The notes: generated by a model from the sequence alone, not told the origin. DNA of 64,000 nt from Thermoanaerobaculales bacterium (GCA_035358815.1 DAOPQC010000007.1:116673-180672); one strand, 5' to 3'. Shown: positions 1-8,214, counted from the stretch's first letter. Made by a program: numbers and translations.

Positions 1-305
1 GGCAGCGTCACCGTCGCCGCCAGCTCGGGGTCCGGGCCGGCGCCGGCGAGCAGGAGGGCGGATCCACCATGGGCAGTGGTCGAGCGCGCCGGCACCGAGA
101 GCACGACATGGGCGAGCACCAGCCCCGCCACCGCCGCGGCCCAAGCGAGGCGGGCGGCGCGGGTTTGCCACATCCGCACCCAGAGGCCGGGCCGGCTCGC
201 GGATCCGGCCATCGTCGCCGCCGCGGCGGCGAGGCTGCGGGCGCGCAGGCTGTCCGGGGGACGAGGAACGCCGAAGCTCTCGAGGAGGCGCTCGGGGGAG
301 GTCAT
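1..305 (-). CDS. Putative anti-sigma factor, single-pass membrane protein (partial, C-terminus outside window)
   Basis: The ATG at 305-303 overlaps the stop of the sigma factor by four bases (ATGA), so the two are translationally coupled. About 101 codons are visible and the frame is still open at base 1. The visible part begins MTSPERLLESFGVPRPPDSL, continues as an Ala/Arg-rich cytosolic segment, and has one hydrophobic helix at about residues 53-70 (LAWAAAVAGLVLAHVVLSV). A short cytosolic N-terminus, one membrane helix and position directly after an ECF sigma gene are typical of anti-sigma factors. No zinc-binding HxxxCxxC motif is visible, so the assignment rests mainly on context. It could be another small membrane protein. 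Confidence 0.55.
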   Translation of the reverse strand, partial: MTSPERLLESFGVPRPPDSLRARSLAAAAATMAGSASRPGLWVRMWQTRAARLAWAAAVAGLVLAHVVLSVPARSTTAHGGSALLLAGAGPDPELAATVTL

Positions 306-898
306 GAGGGGCTCTCCAGGAGCCGCCGGAGGCGGCGGATGGCCAGCCGGTAGCGGCTGGCGGCGGTGAAGGTGGGAACGCCCACGACCTGACCGATCTC
401 GGCGAAGCTGCAGTCGGCGAAGTGGTGCAGGAACACCACCTCGCGATGGTGCACGGGCAGGGCCGCGAGCAGGGTCGAGACCCGCTGCGCGTCGAGGGCG
501 CGGTCGGCGTCGTGATGCGGCGCCGTGACGAACTCGGCCGCTTCGAGCGGCTCCGACGGGCGGCGGGACCTCCGGCGGACGACGTCGAGGCTCAGCCGGC
601 GGCTGACCGTCAGCAGCCAGGCTCGCGGGTCTCTCACGCCCCTCAGCTGGCTCCGCTGCTGGGCGACCCGGACCATGGTCTCCGCGACCACGTCGGCGGC
701 GTCCTCCGGCGAGCCGGTGAGCCACAGGGCGAGCGCGTAGAGGCGCTGCGCGGCCGCGTCGTAGAGCTTCTCCAACGCCGCCGAGTCGCCGTCAGCGAGC
801 GTGGCGAACAGCTCGAGCCAGCCCGCGCGCGGCATGTCGAACGATGGAGCCGCGGCGTCGGCCGACGGCAGCTCGCGGAGGATTGGCATCGCACCCAT
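302..898 (-). CDS. RNA polymerase ECF-type sigma factor
   Basis: 198 residues. Region 2 is clear: DGDSAALEKLYDAAAQRLYALALWLTGS..DAADVVAETMVRV, followed by the RDPRAWLLTVSRRLSLDVVRRRSR segment typical of sigma region 2.4. Region 4 follows with LPVHHREVVFLHHFADCSF and AEIGQVVGVP, the helix-turn-helix that contacts the -35 box. The start is ATG 898. A second ATG three codons later would work as well, and the much longer open frame upstream is not protein-like. The coupled downstream gene looks like its anti-sigma factor, so this is probably a stress- or envelope-responsive pair. The target regulon cannot be read from the window. A TGACAAA/CGTC pair just upstream may be its own promoter. Confidence 0.9.
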   Translation of the reverse strand: MGAMPILRELPSADAAAPSFDMPRAGWLELFATLADGDSAALEKLYDAAAQRLYALALWLTGSPEDAADVVAETMVRVAQQRSQLRGVRDPRAWLLTVSRRLSLDVVRRRSRRPSEPLEAAEFVTAPHHDADRALDAQRVSTLLAALPVHHREVVFLHHFADCSFAEIGQVVGVPTFTAASRYRLAIRRLRRLLESPS

Positions 899-1218
899 CG
901 TACGGGAGACGCGCGAAACCCGCTCGTTTGTCACGCCGGCGGTGTCGGATGCGATGAACGGCCGCCATCTGCGGCTCGTCGTCGTCCGCTGTCGCGCCGC
1001 GGGACCCCGGCCGCGTCGCAAACCGCTCGCGACGAGGGTGGCACCGCAGCGGCGCCCCTCCGGTGACATTGTCCAGCCCCGGTCGCCCGATGGCACGTGG
1101 ATTGCCTGTCGAGCCACCGGGGTCGGCCCCAGGATTGCGTGCCTGCTGCGGTGAAAGGTGCCCGAACCCAAAGACTTGGCTGGATGTGTCGCGGCTTGCA
1201 GTGAGGTCTGAGGAGGCG
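899..1218. other. Divergent intergenic region between sigma factor and membrane RelA/SpoT gene
   Basis: 320 bases between two divergently read genes. Open frames crossing it in several phases are Arg/Pro/Ala-rich and look like shadows of high GC. Apart from the ECF-like motif near 908-933 and an AGGAGG next to the start at 1219, I see no repeat, hairpin or small gene. Confidence 0.5.
908..933 (-). promoter_or_regulatory. Possible ECF-type autoregulatory promoter of the sigma gene
   Basis: On the minus strand, TGACAAA (933-927), a 15-base spacer and CGTC (911-908) resemble the -35/-10 arrangement used by many ECF sigma factors. Transcription would begin almost at the ATG at 898, giving a nearly leaderless mRNA. 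This is pattern matching only. Confidence 0.3.
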
Positions 1219-2856
1219 ATGAGCGTGCCGTTCACGTCGAGCAGGGTGCCAGATCGGCACGATCGCGTTGCCGCGGCGTCGCCGTCGGGGCGAGTGCCGC
1301 CCTCTGCCATCGCACCGCCGGTGCGCGGCCTGCCCCTCGGTCTGCGTCTCGGGCTGTCGATCGCGTTGACGGTCGTCATGGTGCTGGGTGGCGTGACCGC
1401 CCTCCAGCAGCGACGGGAGATGGCGCGGGAGTGGCGCGACCGGGTGTCGCTGCTCGCCGAGTCGCTCGTGCCGCTGGCGGTGGAGATCGAGGCCGCGACA
1501 ACCCTCGAACATGTCCGCGAGCAGCTCGCCTCGTTCCAGCAGGCGTACGTCTGGCGTGGCTACCCCGATCACCAAGTCGCGCTTCTGGACGGCAGCGGAG
1601 CCGTCGTGGTCACCTCCGACCAGGGGCCTGTGGCCGTCCCCCCGGACAAGGCCTTGCGAGCGACCGTCGCCGTCCAGTCGTCCCTTCTACCCGGCGGCAT
1701 CGGGCAGCTGGAGGCGTGGCAGGACGGCAGCACCTTCCTGGCCGAGACCACGGCGAGGTGGCGTCTGTGGTGGTTCAACATCGGCCTCACCGCGGTGATC
1801 ATCGTGGCGGTGGTGCAGGTCGCCATCTTCCTGCTCATCAGCCGACCACTCGGCCTGCTCGTGCGCAGCCTGCGCCGCATGGAGGCGGGGTACCTCGGCC
1901 CCATCGAGGTCCCGCGTGGCGCCTGGGAGCTGCGCTGGGTCGTGTCGCGGCTCGAGCGGACGGCGGCGGAGCTGCAGGAGACGGTGCGACGCATGGTCGC
2001 AGCCGAGCGGCGTGCGCTCCAGCAGCGACGCAGCAATCAGGATCCGGCAGAGGTCTTCGCCGGGGACGGCGGGTGGCCCGGGCGGTCCCCTGCGGACGGC
2101 GAGCCCGCGAGTCCGCGCGACGCGCTCGTCCGGCAGTATCTCGAGGACACCTGCCGCCTCCTTTCGTCCCTCGACCCTTCCGATCCGTTCGCCCGGTCGC
2201 TGGCCCAGGAGGCGTGGGACAGGGCGGCGCAAGAGGCGGAGCAAGCGGGGGCGATGGACCTCAAGGCGGAGATCGAGGACTCGGCGCTGCGGGTTCTCCA
2301 ACCCGAGACATTCAGGGGACTTCACCGGCAGCTGGCCGCCGACGCTTTGGCGCGTCGCGCCTGGCTGGATGAGCAGCGCGCCAAGGTCGTGCACGCACTG
2401 GCCGAGACGAGCTTGCCGCACGTCGAGATCCAGCAGCGGATCAAGCACACCGCCGGCGTGTGGCGCAAGATGCAGGAAAAGCAGCTCGAGCTCGACCAGG
2501 TCCACGACCTCTACGCCCTGCGGGTCATCGTGCCTGATGAGGAGCACTGCTACCTCGCGCTGCACGCGGTGCACGGCGCCTTCGAGCCGGAGCCGTTCCG
2601 GTTCAAGGACTACATCGCGCGCCCCAAGGCGAACGGCTACCGCAGCCTCCACACGACCGTGCGGGACGAGGAAGGCAGAGTGCTCGAGGTCCAGATCCGC
2701 TCGTCCGCGATGCACCGTGCCGCTGAGCGGGGGGATGCCGCTCACTCGCTGTACAAGGCCCAGAGCTCGAGTGCCACTCCAACTCGGGGGCGCGCGCGGC
2801 GGCTGCTGGGGCTGCTATCCCCTGCGTCGCCCCGCCAGCCGCGAGTCGGGGCCTAG
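1219..2856 (+). CDS. Membrane-anchored (p)ppGpp synthetase: two TM helices, HAMP-like linker, RelA/SpoT synthetase domain
   Basis: 545 residues from ATG 1219, preceded directly by GAGGAGG; the frame is open further upstream but not protein-like. TM1 is at about residues 43-62, followed by a ~120-residue extracytoplasmic region, TM2 at about 184-207 (WWFNIGLTAVIIVAVVQ) and a HAMP-like segment to about 260. The linker then contains IEDSALRVLQPETFRGLHRQ, a stretch that in long Rel proteins joins the hydrolase and synthetase domains. The synthetase domain (about 388-511) keeps RIKHTAGVWRKM, DLYALRVIV, FKDYIARPKANGYRSLHTTV and the glutamate in LEVQIRSSAMH. No HD hydrolase domain and no TGS/ACT domains are present. 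Known Rel/RSH enzymes make (p)ppGpp from GTP/GDP and ATP. Here synthesis could be gated by an envelope signal, which is inference. Its stop overlaps that of the convergent gene at 2853. Confidence 0.85.
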   Translation: MSVPFTSSRVPDRHDRVAAASPSGRVPPSAIAPPVRGLPLGLRLGLSIALTVVMVLGGVTALQQRREMAREWRDRVSLLAESLVPLAVEIEAATTLEHVREQLASFQQAYVWRGYPDHQVALLDGSGAVVVTSDQGPVAVPPDKALRATVAVQSSLLPGGIGQLEAWQDGSTFLAETTARWRLWWFNIGLTAVIIVAVVQVAIFLLISRPLGLLVRSLRRMEAGYLGPIEVPRGAWELRWVVSRLERTAAELQETVRRMVAAERRALQQRRSNQDPAEVFAGDGGWPGRSPADGEPASPRDALVRQYLEDTCRLLSSLDPSDPFARSLAQEAWDRAAQEAEQAGAMDLKAEIEDSALRVLQPETFRGLHRQLAADALARRAWLDEQRAKVVHALAETSLPHVEIQQRIKHTAGVWRKMQEKQLELDQVHDLYALRVIVPDEEHCYLALHAVHGAFEPEPFRFKDYIARPKANGYRSLHTTVRDEEGRVLEVQIRSSAMHRAAERGDAAHSLYKAQSSSATPTRGRARRLLGLLSPASPRQPRVGA

Positions 2857-3515
2857 TCGGCCGGACCCTCAGGACGGATCGCCTCGGCTGTGGAGACGAT
2901 GGTGGCGTAGCTCGACGCCATCGCCGCGAGTGCCGCGGCGTGGACCTGCGGCGCCGGGACCTCGACGCCGTTGTCGGCCAGAGCCCGGGTGGCGCACGCG
3001 TCGCGCACGACCGTGACCTCGAAGCCGAGGTCGGCGGCGGCGCGGACGGCCGCCTCGACGCACATGTGGGTCTGCATGCCGCAGATGACGAGCCTGGTCA
3101 CGCCGAGGCCGCGCAGGGTCTCGAGCAGCGCGGTGTCGCGGAACGCGTTGGCGTGGTGCTTCCCGATCACCACCTCGCCCTGGGCGGGCCGCACGTCGGG
3201 GTGGATCCGGTACTGCGGGTCTCCCCCGGTGGGGTCCGGTTGATCGACGCCCTTGGGCAGGTGCTGGACGTGGATCACCGGCCGTCCGGCCGTGCGGAAG
3301 AGCTCCACCAGCCGGCGGGCGTTCGCGCTCGCCGCCTCGGGCTCGACCAGGGGGATCCGGCCGCCCGGGTAGTAGAAGGCCTGGATGTCGATCACCAGCA
3401 GGGCCGCGCCTTCGAGGGCGGACGGCCGGGCCTCGCTGGTTTGGGCGGAGACCACAGCCGGAAGACCGACGAGCACGGCGGCCGCAATGCAGCATCCCAG
3501 GTATGCAAGTGTCAT
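2853..3515 (-). CDS. Exported isochorismatase-family cysteine hydrolase
   Basis: 220 residues. An N-terminal hydrophobic segment ends VVSAQ near residue 25 and looks like a signal peptide; two cysteines at 8-9 make a lipoprotein less likely than a cleaved signal. The mature part is an isochorismatase fold: ALLVIDIQAFYYPGG (Asp43), a lysine at 119 in VIGKHHANAF, and CGMQTHMCVEAAVRAAADLG with the nucleophile Cys152, followed by VVRDACAT. Relatives hydrolyse isochorismate, nicotinamide, N-carbamoyl compounds or related amides; the substrate cannot be read here. An exported member of this mostly cytosolic family is somewhat unusual. It is a single gene, convergent with the RelA-like gene and sharing overlapping stops. 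Confidence 0.85.
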   Translation of the reverse strand: MTLAYLGCCIAAAVLVGLPAVVSAQTSEARPSALEGAALLVIDIQAFYYPGGRIPLVEPEAASANARRLVELFRTAGRPVIHVQHLPKGVDQPDPTGGDPQYRIHPDVRPAQGEVVIGKHHANAFRDTALLETLRGLGVTRLVICGMQTHMCVEAAVRAAADLGFEVTVVRDACATRALADNGVEVPAPQVHAAALAAMASSYATIVSTAEAIRPEGPAD

Positions 3516-3629
3516 GACCCGCCTCCGACCAGGGACCAGTGTAGCGCGCGTGTGGCACGCTCTCGTGCCTCGCTGTCAGGCCGGCCCCATCGCTGCGCCG
3601 TCCGCGTCGGCCCGTGGTACCATCCGCCG

Positions 3630-3655
3630 GTCCACGCGCCCGCGTGGATTGAAAC
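3630..3655 (+). other. Solitary CRISPR-repeat-like sequence (GTGGATTGAAAC end)
   Basis: A palindrome CCACGCG-CC-CGCGTGG runs directly into ATTGAAAC. This reproduces the palindrome plus 3' tail of type I-C-like CRISPR repeats. Only one copy exists in the window and there are no spacers or cas genes nearby, so it is not an array. It lies between a -10-like TACCAT (3618-3623) and the start at 3666. Confidence 0.35.
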
Positions 3656-3665
3656 GGCAGCACCG

Positions 3666-4442
3666 ATGTCACCGAACCGACCGAGCCGACCCGGTCCGCT
3701 GGTTGGTGGACCGAACCCGATGGCCGAGCGCTCGCAGCGCCGGCGCCGGTCGCTGCTGGGAACGGCCGCGGTGGCGCTCGCGCCGGTGATCGTGGCGGCC
3801 GTCAGGCTGCTGTGGGCGAGCTACCGGTTTCGGATCTCCGGGGAGGACGCCGTTCGCCGGGCGATCGAGCGGGGCGAGCCGCTCATTCTCACCTCCTGGC
3901 ACGAGGGCGTGTTCGTGATGGCCTGGTACTCGCTGCGGCTGGCGCGAATGGGCGCCCGCGTCACCTACCTGGTCAGCCCCTCGCGGGACGGCGATCTCGT
4001 GACGCGGATGCTCGAGGTGATCGGCGGCCGGGTCGTCCGCGGCTCGGCGACGCGCAGCGGGGTGCGGGCCCTGCACGGGCTCTACCGCGCGATCACCGGC
4101 GAGCGTGCCTCGCCGCTGCTGCTCTGCGACGGCCCCCATGGGCCACGCTACTACTGCAAGGCGGGCCCGGTGCTGCTCGGCCAGCTCTCGGGCGCCCACA
4201 TCCTGCCGATCGGCGCCTGGCCGCGGCGCGCCATCCACCTGCGCACCTGGGACCGGGCGTACGTGCCGCTGCCGCTGACCCGCGTCGAGATCGTGCTCGG
4301 GGAGCCGATCGCCGTCGCGCCGGGCCTCTCCGCGGAGCAGCAGGAGATGGAGCGGGTCGCGCTCGAGGGGCGGCTGGCGGATCTGGCGGCGCGGGCGCGG
4401 CGGGCGGCGGCCGGCAACGGAGAAATTCCTCCCGCGGCCTGA
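3666..4442 (+). CDS. DUF374-type lysophospholipid acyltransferase family protein
   Basis: 258 residues from ATG 3666; ATG 3720 (MAERSQRRRR) is an alternative start. A basic N-terminus is followed by a hydrophobic helix (LLGTAAVALAPVIVAAVRLLW). The family signatures follow: LILTSWHEGVFVMAW with the acyltransferase histidine, YLVSPSRDGDLVTRMLEVIG, RGSATRSGVRAL, LLLCDGPHGPRY, KAGPVLLGQLSGAHILPIG and VEIVLGEPI. DUF374 proteins are related to LpxL/PlsC acyltransferases and are often found with lipid A or envelope genes. Activity on Kdo-lipid A or a lysophospholipid is therefore plausible but unproven. It is followed 42 bases later by a small conserved gene, possibly co-transcribed. Confidence 0.8.
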   Translation: MSPNRPSRPGPLVGGPNPMAERSQRRRRSLLGTAAVALAPVIVAAVRLLWASYRFRISGEDAVRRAIERGEPLILTSWHEGVFVMAWYSLRLARMGARVTYLVSPSRDGDLVTRMLEVIGGRVVRGSATRSGVRALHGLYRAITGERASPLLLCDGPHGPRYYCKAGPVLLGQLSGAHILPIGAWPRRAIHLRTWDRAYVPLPLTRVEIVLGEPIAVAPGLSAEQQEMERVALEGRLADLAARARRAAAGNGEIPPAA

Positions 4443-4484
4443 CGGTTGCAGGGAGTGCGGCCGTCAGGCCGAAAGGAGAGGGGT

Positions 4485-4859
4485 GTGAGCTCCAACGTTC
4501 AGATGATCGATGACATCCGGCTCGATACCGGCAACCTGTACCGCGAGGAGAGCTTCACGGACCTCAGGGTCGGCTCGATCCGGCGCCTCCAGCCGGTCAC
4601 CACCGACGGCAGCGACGATCCCAGCCGCCCGGTTCGCTTCCTGGGCCAGACCCAGCTGATGTCGCAGCTCGGCCCGCTGCCCGTGCAGTGCGTGATCGAG
4701 GCGGCGAACCTGGCCGAGGCGATCGAGCGCTTCCCCAAGGCCATCAAGGTCGCGGTGGACGAGCTGGTTGCCGAGGCGCGCGAGATGCAGCGACGGGAGA
4801 TGTCGCGGATCGTCGCCCCGAGCGCCCAGGTGACGAGCAAGATCCTCACCGGCAAGTAG
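4485..4859 (+). CDS. Conserved small cytoplasmic protein of unknown function
   Basis: 124 residues from a GTG at 4485, preceded by GAAAGGAGAGG; an ATG at 4503 (MIDDIRLDTG) could be used instead. The protein runs NLYREESFTDLRVGSIRRLQPV, then RFLGQTQLMSQLGPLPVQCVIEA, then an amphipathic helix ending REMQRREMSRIVAP. I recall similarly built proteins, usually called cytoplasmic protein, in deltaproteobacteria and relatives, but know no function for them. There are no membrane segments or catalytic motifs. Codon use matches the surroundings, so it looks like a real gene. Confidence 0.7.
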   Translation: MSSNVQMIDDIRLDTGNLYREESFTDLRVGSIRRLQPVTTDGSDDPSRPVRFLGQTQLMSQLGPLPVQCVIEAANLAEAIERFPKAIKVAVDELVAEAREMQRREMSRIVAPSAQVTSKILTGK

Positions 4860-4963
4860 CCGGCCGCCGCCCGGCCACCGGCCCGCCGAAGGACCACGAC
4901 CCCCAACCCGTCACGTGACGGGACCGTTCGAGAGGCCCTGCTCGCGAGGGGCATGGGCGTCGC

Positions 4964-6202
4964 TCATCCTCGCAGCGAGGAGAGGGCCTCGTCGAGGTCC
5001 GCGGTCACGGGCTCCGGAATCGTGACCGACCGTGCGGCGGCTGGGACGTCCTTGAGGCCGGAGCCGGTGACGAGCAGCACGGCCCGCTCGGCGCGATCGA
5101 GGAGCTTGCGCTCGAGCGCGGACTCGAGGCCGGCGAGGGCCGCCGCGGCGGCCGGCTCGGCGAACACGCCGGCGGCAGAGGCGAGGCGGCGGATCGCCGC
5201 GACGATCGCCTCGTCGTCGACCGCCACCCCGGCTCCGCCGGTTACGCGGATCTGCCGCAGGGCGAGGCGGGCAGCGCGCGGCGCCTCGACCACCAGCGAG
5301 TCGGCGACGCTCGCCGCACCGGTCACGGGTTCGGCGGTCTCGGCGCAGCTCGCGAGGGCGCGGACGAGGGCGTTCGACCCGGCGGGCTGGACCGCGATGA
5401 GCCGGGGCGCCCGCGCCAGCAGCCCGGCCTCGACCAGATCCGAGAAGCCCTTGGCGACGGCGCTGATGATGACGCCGTCCCCGCACGGCACCACCACCAC
5501 GTCGGGTGGGCCGCTCGCGAGCTGGCGGCCGATCTCCAGCGCCGCGGTCTTCTTGCCCTCGACCGTGAACGGGTTCAAGGCAGTGTTGCGGTTGTACCAG
5601 CCGAAGCGCTCGCAGGCCGCCCGGCACAGCTCGAAGGCCTGGTCGTAGCTGCCGGCGACGCGCACGACGCGGGCGCCGTAGGCGAGCATCTGCACCAGCT
5701 TGGCGTGGGGGGCCGACGCAGGAACGAAGACCACCGCCTCGAGCCCGGCGGCCGCCGCGGACGCGGCCAGCGCGGTCGCCGCGTTCCCGGTCGAGGCGGT
5801 CGCGATGGTGCCAATCCCGTACTCGCGGGCCTTGGCGACGACCAGCTGCGAGGCGCGGTCCTTGGTCGATCCCGAAGGGTTGCGGGTGTCGTCCTTGAGC
5901 CAGAGATGCGGCATGCCGAGCTCGGCCCGCAGCCTCGGCGCCGCGAGCAGCGGCGTGCCGCCGACCGGCAGGGGAGGGAGGCTGTTCCCCGAGGCGATCG
6001 GCAGGAAGGCCTCGAGGAAGGCCGGGCTCGCGAGGTCGGCCCGCGGCCACGAGCGCGGCAGCTCGTCGAGCGCAACCTCGAGGATGCCCCGGACCTCGCG
6101 CCCCGGCTCCTGCAGCCGCGCGCAGCGCAGGCAGGTGTAGCGCACCTCGTCCTCGCGGTACCGCGCCCCGCACTCGCTGCAGCGGAAGTGGAACCTCGCC
6201 AC
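4964..6202 (-). CDS. thrC: Threonine synthase (PLP-dependent, with N-terminal zinc ribbon)
   Basis: 412 residues from a GTG at 6202, preceded by AAGGGG; the upstream open frame is not protein-like. An N-terminal zinc ribbon is formed by Cys8/Cys11 and Cys24/Cys27. The PLP fold-type II core has the Schiff-base lysine 114 in KDDTRNPSGSTKDRAS, the substrate loop ATASTGNAATALAA, and the glycine-rich phosphate-binding segment PCGDGVIISAVAKGF. The enzyme converts O-phosphohomoserine to threonine, the last step of threonine biosynthesis. The layout matches the threonine synthase group with a zinc ribbon. A side activity in the cysteate synthase or diaminopropionate direction is possible within this fold. 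It stands alone. Confidence 0.85.
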   Translation of the reverse strand: MARFHFRCSECGARYREDEVRYTCLRCARLQEPGREVRGILEVALDELPRSWPRADLASPAFLEAFLPIASGNSLPPLPVGGTPLLAAPRLRAELGMPHLWLKDDTRNPSGSTKDRASQLVVAKAREYGIGTIATASTGNAATALAASAAAAGLEAVVFVPASAPHAKLVQMLAYGARVVRVAGSYDQAFELCRAACERFGWYNRNTALNPFTVEGKKTAALEIGRQLASGPPDVVVVPCGDGVIISAVAKGFSDLVEAGLLARAPRLIAVQPAGSNALVRALASCAETAEPVTGAASVADSLVVEAPRAARLALRQIRVTGGAGVAVDDEAIVAAIRRLASAAGVFAEPAAAAALAGLESALERKLLDRAERAVLLVTGSGLKDVPAAARSVTIPEPVTADLDEALSSLRG

Positions 6203-6447
6203 TCGACCCCTTCGCCATTGTATCCACCTTCGGGCCGATGGCTCCTTACTTGAAAGGGGAGGAGAGTGAAACACCACGACACGAAGACAGGTATCCGTCG
6301 GGTCGCAGTCTGACAGGTCCACGCACGCGGGTACGGGACGACTCAGGTAGTTCCGTTCGTACCTTTGTGCCTTTGTGGCCGTCGGACTCGCTTCGCCGGG
6401 CTACGTTGTCCGCGCGAACGTCGATGACTCGCCCGGCACAGGCGAGG
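6203..6447. other. Intergenic region with short CCTTTGTG direct repeats
   Basis: 245 bases between two minus-strand genes. At 6362-6377 the octamer CCTTTGTG occurs twice in tandem; upstream a GACACGAAGACA-like stretch near 6281-6292 looks related in composition. A small hairpin (CTCGCC / GGCGAG) sits at 6429-6447, just past the end of the lyase gene, and could assist termination, but no T-tract follows. No coding region is evident. Confidence 0.4.
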
Positions 6448-7977
6448 TCAGTAGGTGGCGAGGGGGCCGATCGCGGCTTCGACCGCGTCGAGGATGCGGT
6501 GCTCGCGGACCGCGGCGAGCATCGCGTCGTGGTCGCGATAGAGCGGACGGTCCTCGTCGAGGAAGTCGACGTGGCGCCTCACCTCGGCCTTGGCGGCGAG
6601 GGTGCCCCTGCCCGGCGTGAAGTCACGGAAGTCGAGCGCCTGCGCCGCCGCCATCAGCTCGATGCCGAGCACGCCGCAGGCAACGTCGACGATCTGCCGG
6701 GTCTTGAGCGCCGAGTTCATGCCCATCGAGACGAAGTCCTCCTGGTCGGCGGCGGCCGGGATCGAGTGGATGTAGGCCGGCGCGGCCAGGATCTTCTGCT
6801 CCACGATCTGGGTGTCGGCGGTGTACTGGCTGAGCATGAGCCCGGAGTACATGCCGGCCCCCCGGGTGAGGAAGGGCGGAAGCCCGGCCGACAGCGCCGG
6901 ATTGGTCAGGCGGTTCAACCGCCGCTCGGAGAGCACGCAGACCATCGCCACCGCGGCGCCGAGGGTGTCGAGCGGCATGCTGACCGGCGTCCCCTGGAAG
7001 TTGGCGCCGGTGAGCACGATCTTGTCGTCGGCGAGGAAGATCGGGTTGTCACCCACGCCGTTGGCCTCGATCTCGAGCTGGTCGCGGGTCCACCGCAGCT
7101 GGTCGCGGGCGGCGCCGATGACCTGCGGGGTCGAGCGCATGCTGTAGGCGTCCTGCACCCGCACCTTGCGGGCCCCGGTCAGCAGGTCGGAGCCGTGCAT
7201 CACCCGCCGGATGTTCGCCGCCGAGGTGACCGCGCCCCGGAAGCCGCGCAGCTGGTGGATGCGGGCGTCGTAGGGCTTCATGTTGGCCATCAGCGCCTCG
7301 AGGGTCAGCGCCGCCGCGATCTCGGCCTGCTTGATGCGGCGCTCCGCGTCGTAGACGACCAGGCAACCGATGCCGTTGGTCAGATTGGAGCCGTTGATGG
7401 TGGCGAGCCCGTCGCGGGCCTCGAGCCCGGGCACCGGAATGCCGGCCCGCTCGAGCGCGCGGCTGCCGCGCATCCGCCGGCCGCCGTAGACGGCCTCGCC
7501 CTCGCCGAGCATCAGCAGCGCGATCTGGCTCATCGGCGCGAGGTCGCCGCACGCCCCCACCGAGCCCTTCTCGCACACCACCGGCGTCACCCCTGCGTTG
7601 AGCATCGCGATCAGGGTCTCGGTGATCTCGAGGCGGCAGGCCGAGTAGCCCTTGGCGTGGACGTTGGCGCGCAGCAGCATCGCCGCCCGCACGTGCTCCA
7701 CCGGCGCCGGGGCGCCGATGCCGGCGGCGTGGTTGTAGATCAGGAAGCGCTGGAAGTCGCGCAGCCGGCCGGCGTCGAGTGCCACCTCGGAGAACTCGCC
7801 GATGCCGGTGTTGACGCCGTACATGACCTCGCCGGCCGCGATCCGCTCCTCCAGGAAGGCCCGGCAGCGCTGGATGCGGAGCCTGGCGTCCGGGTGAAGC
7901 TGGACCTGCTCGCCGCGGCGCGCCACCGCCTCGACCTGCTCGATGGTGAGGTTGTTGCCGGTGATCTCAATCGGCAT
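6448..7977 (-). CDS. Histidine ammonia-lyase / aromatic amino acid lyase family, with Ala-Cys-Gly MIO triad
   Basis: 509 residues, the same length as typical HutH, from ATG 7977 with GGGAGG upstream. Active-site residues line up with bacterial HAL numbering: Tyr53 (YGVNTGIG), His83 (YNHAAGIG), Asn195 (INGSN), Gln275/Tyr278/Arg281 (QDAYSMR) and a glutamate in IVEQK. The prosthetic MIO group normally forms from Ala-Ser-Gly. Here the triad is Ala142-Cys143-Gly144 in GSVGACGDLAP, with a clear TGC codon. The usual NFHGEP loop reads NFQGTP. The family deaminates histidine, tyrosine or phenylalanine, or isomerises them to beta-amino acids. HAL is the closest by residues, but the Cys and the altered loop leave the substrate open. 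No other hut genes are nearby. Confidence 0.8.
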   Translation of the reverse strand: MPIEITGNNLTIEQVEAVARRGEQVQLHPDARLRIQRCRAFLEERIAAGEVMYGVNTGIGEFSEVALDAGRLRDFQRFLIYNHAAGIGAPAPVEHVRAAMLLRANVHAKGYSACRLEITETLIAMLNAGVTPVVCEKGSVGACGDLAPMSQIALLMLGEGEAVYGGRRMRGSRALERAGIPVPGLEARDGLATINGSNLTNGIGCLVVYDAERRIKQAEIAAALTLEALMANMKPYDARIHQLRGFRGAVTSAANIRRVMHGSDLLTGARKVRVQDAYSMRSTPQVIGAARDQLRWTRDQLEIEANGVGDNPIFLADDKIVLTGANFQGTPVSMPLDTLGAAVAMVCVLSERRLNRLTNPALSAGLPPFLTRGAGMYSGLMLSQYTADTQIVEQKILAAPAYIHSIPAAADQEDFVSMGMNSALKTRQIVDVACGVLGIELMAAAQALDFRDFTPGRGTLAAKAEVRRHVDFLDEDRPLYRDHDAMLAAVREHRILDAVEAAIGPLATY

Positions 7978-8214
7978 CGATGCCTCCCGGGCCGGGGCCG
8001 CCTCGACCGGCAGCCTGAAGCGGCCCGGCCAGGCACGCCGTGCCGGCATCGACCGATTATCGCCGCGCCGCGAAGCGCGTCAAGGCACGGCGCCTCGGCT
8101 GGCTCCGGGATCGTGCCGACCCGGGCAGGTCGGAGACTCACGCCAAGCGCCAAAGCGGAAGTGTTTCTCGCCGCTACATGGCGGTTGTGCACGTCGGAGG
8201 CGGGGGTATTGGCA

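Noticed and set aside
3630..3655. CRISPR array
   Set aside because: Only one repeat-like unit, no spacers and no cas genes, so it is reported as a solitary element and not as an array.
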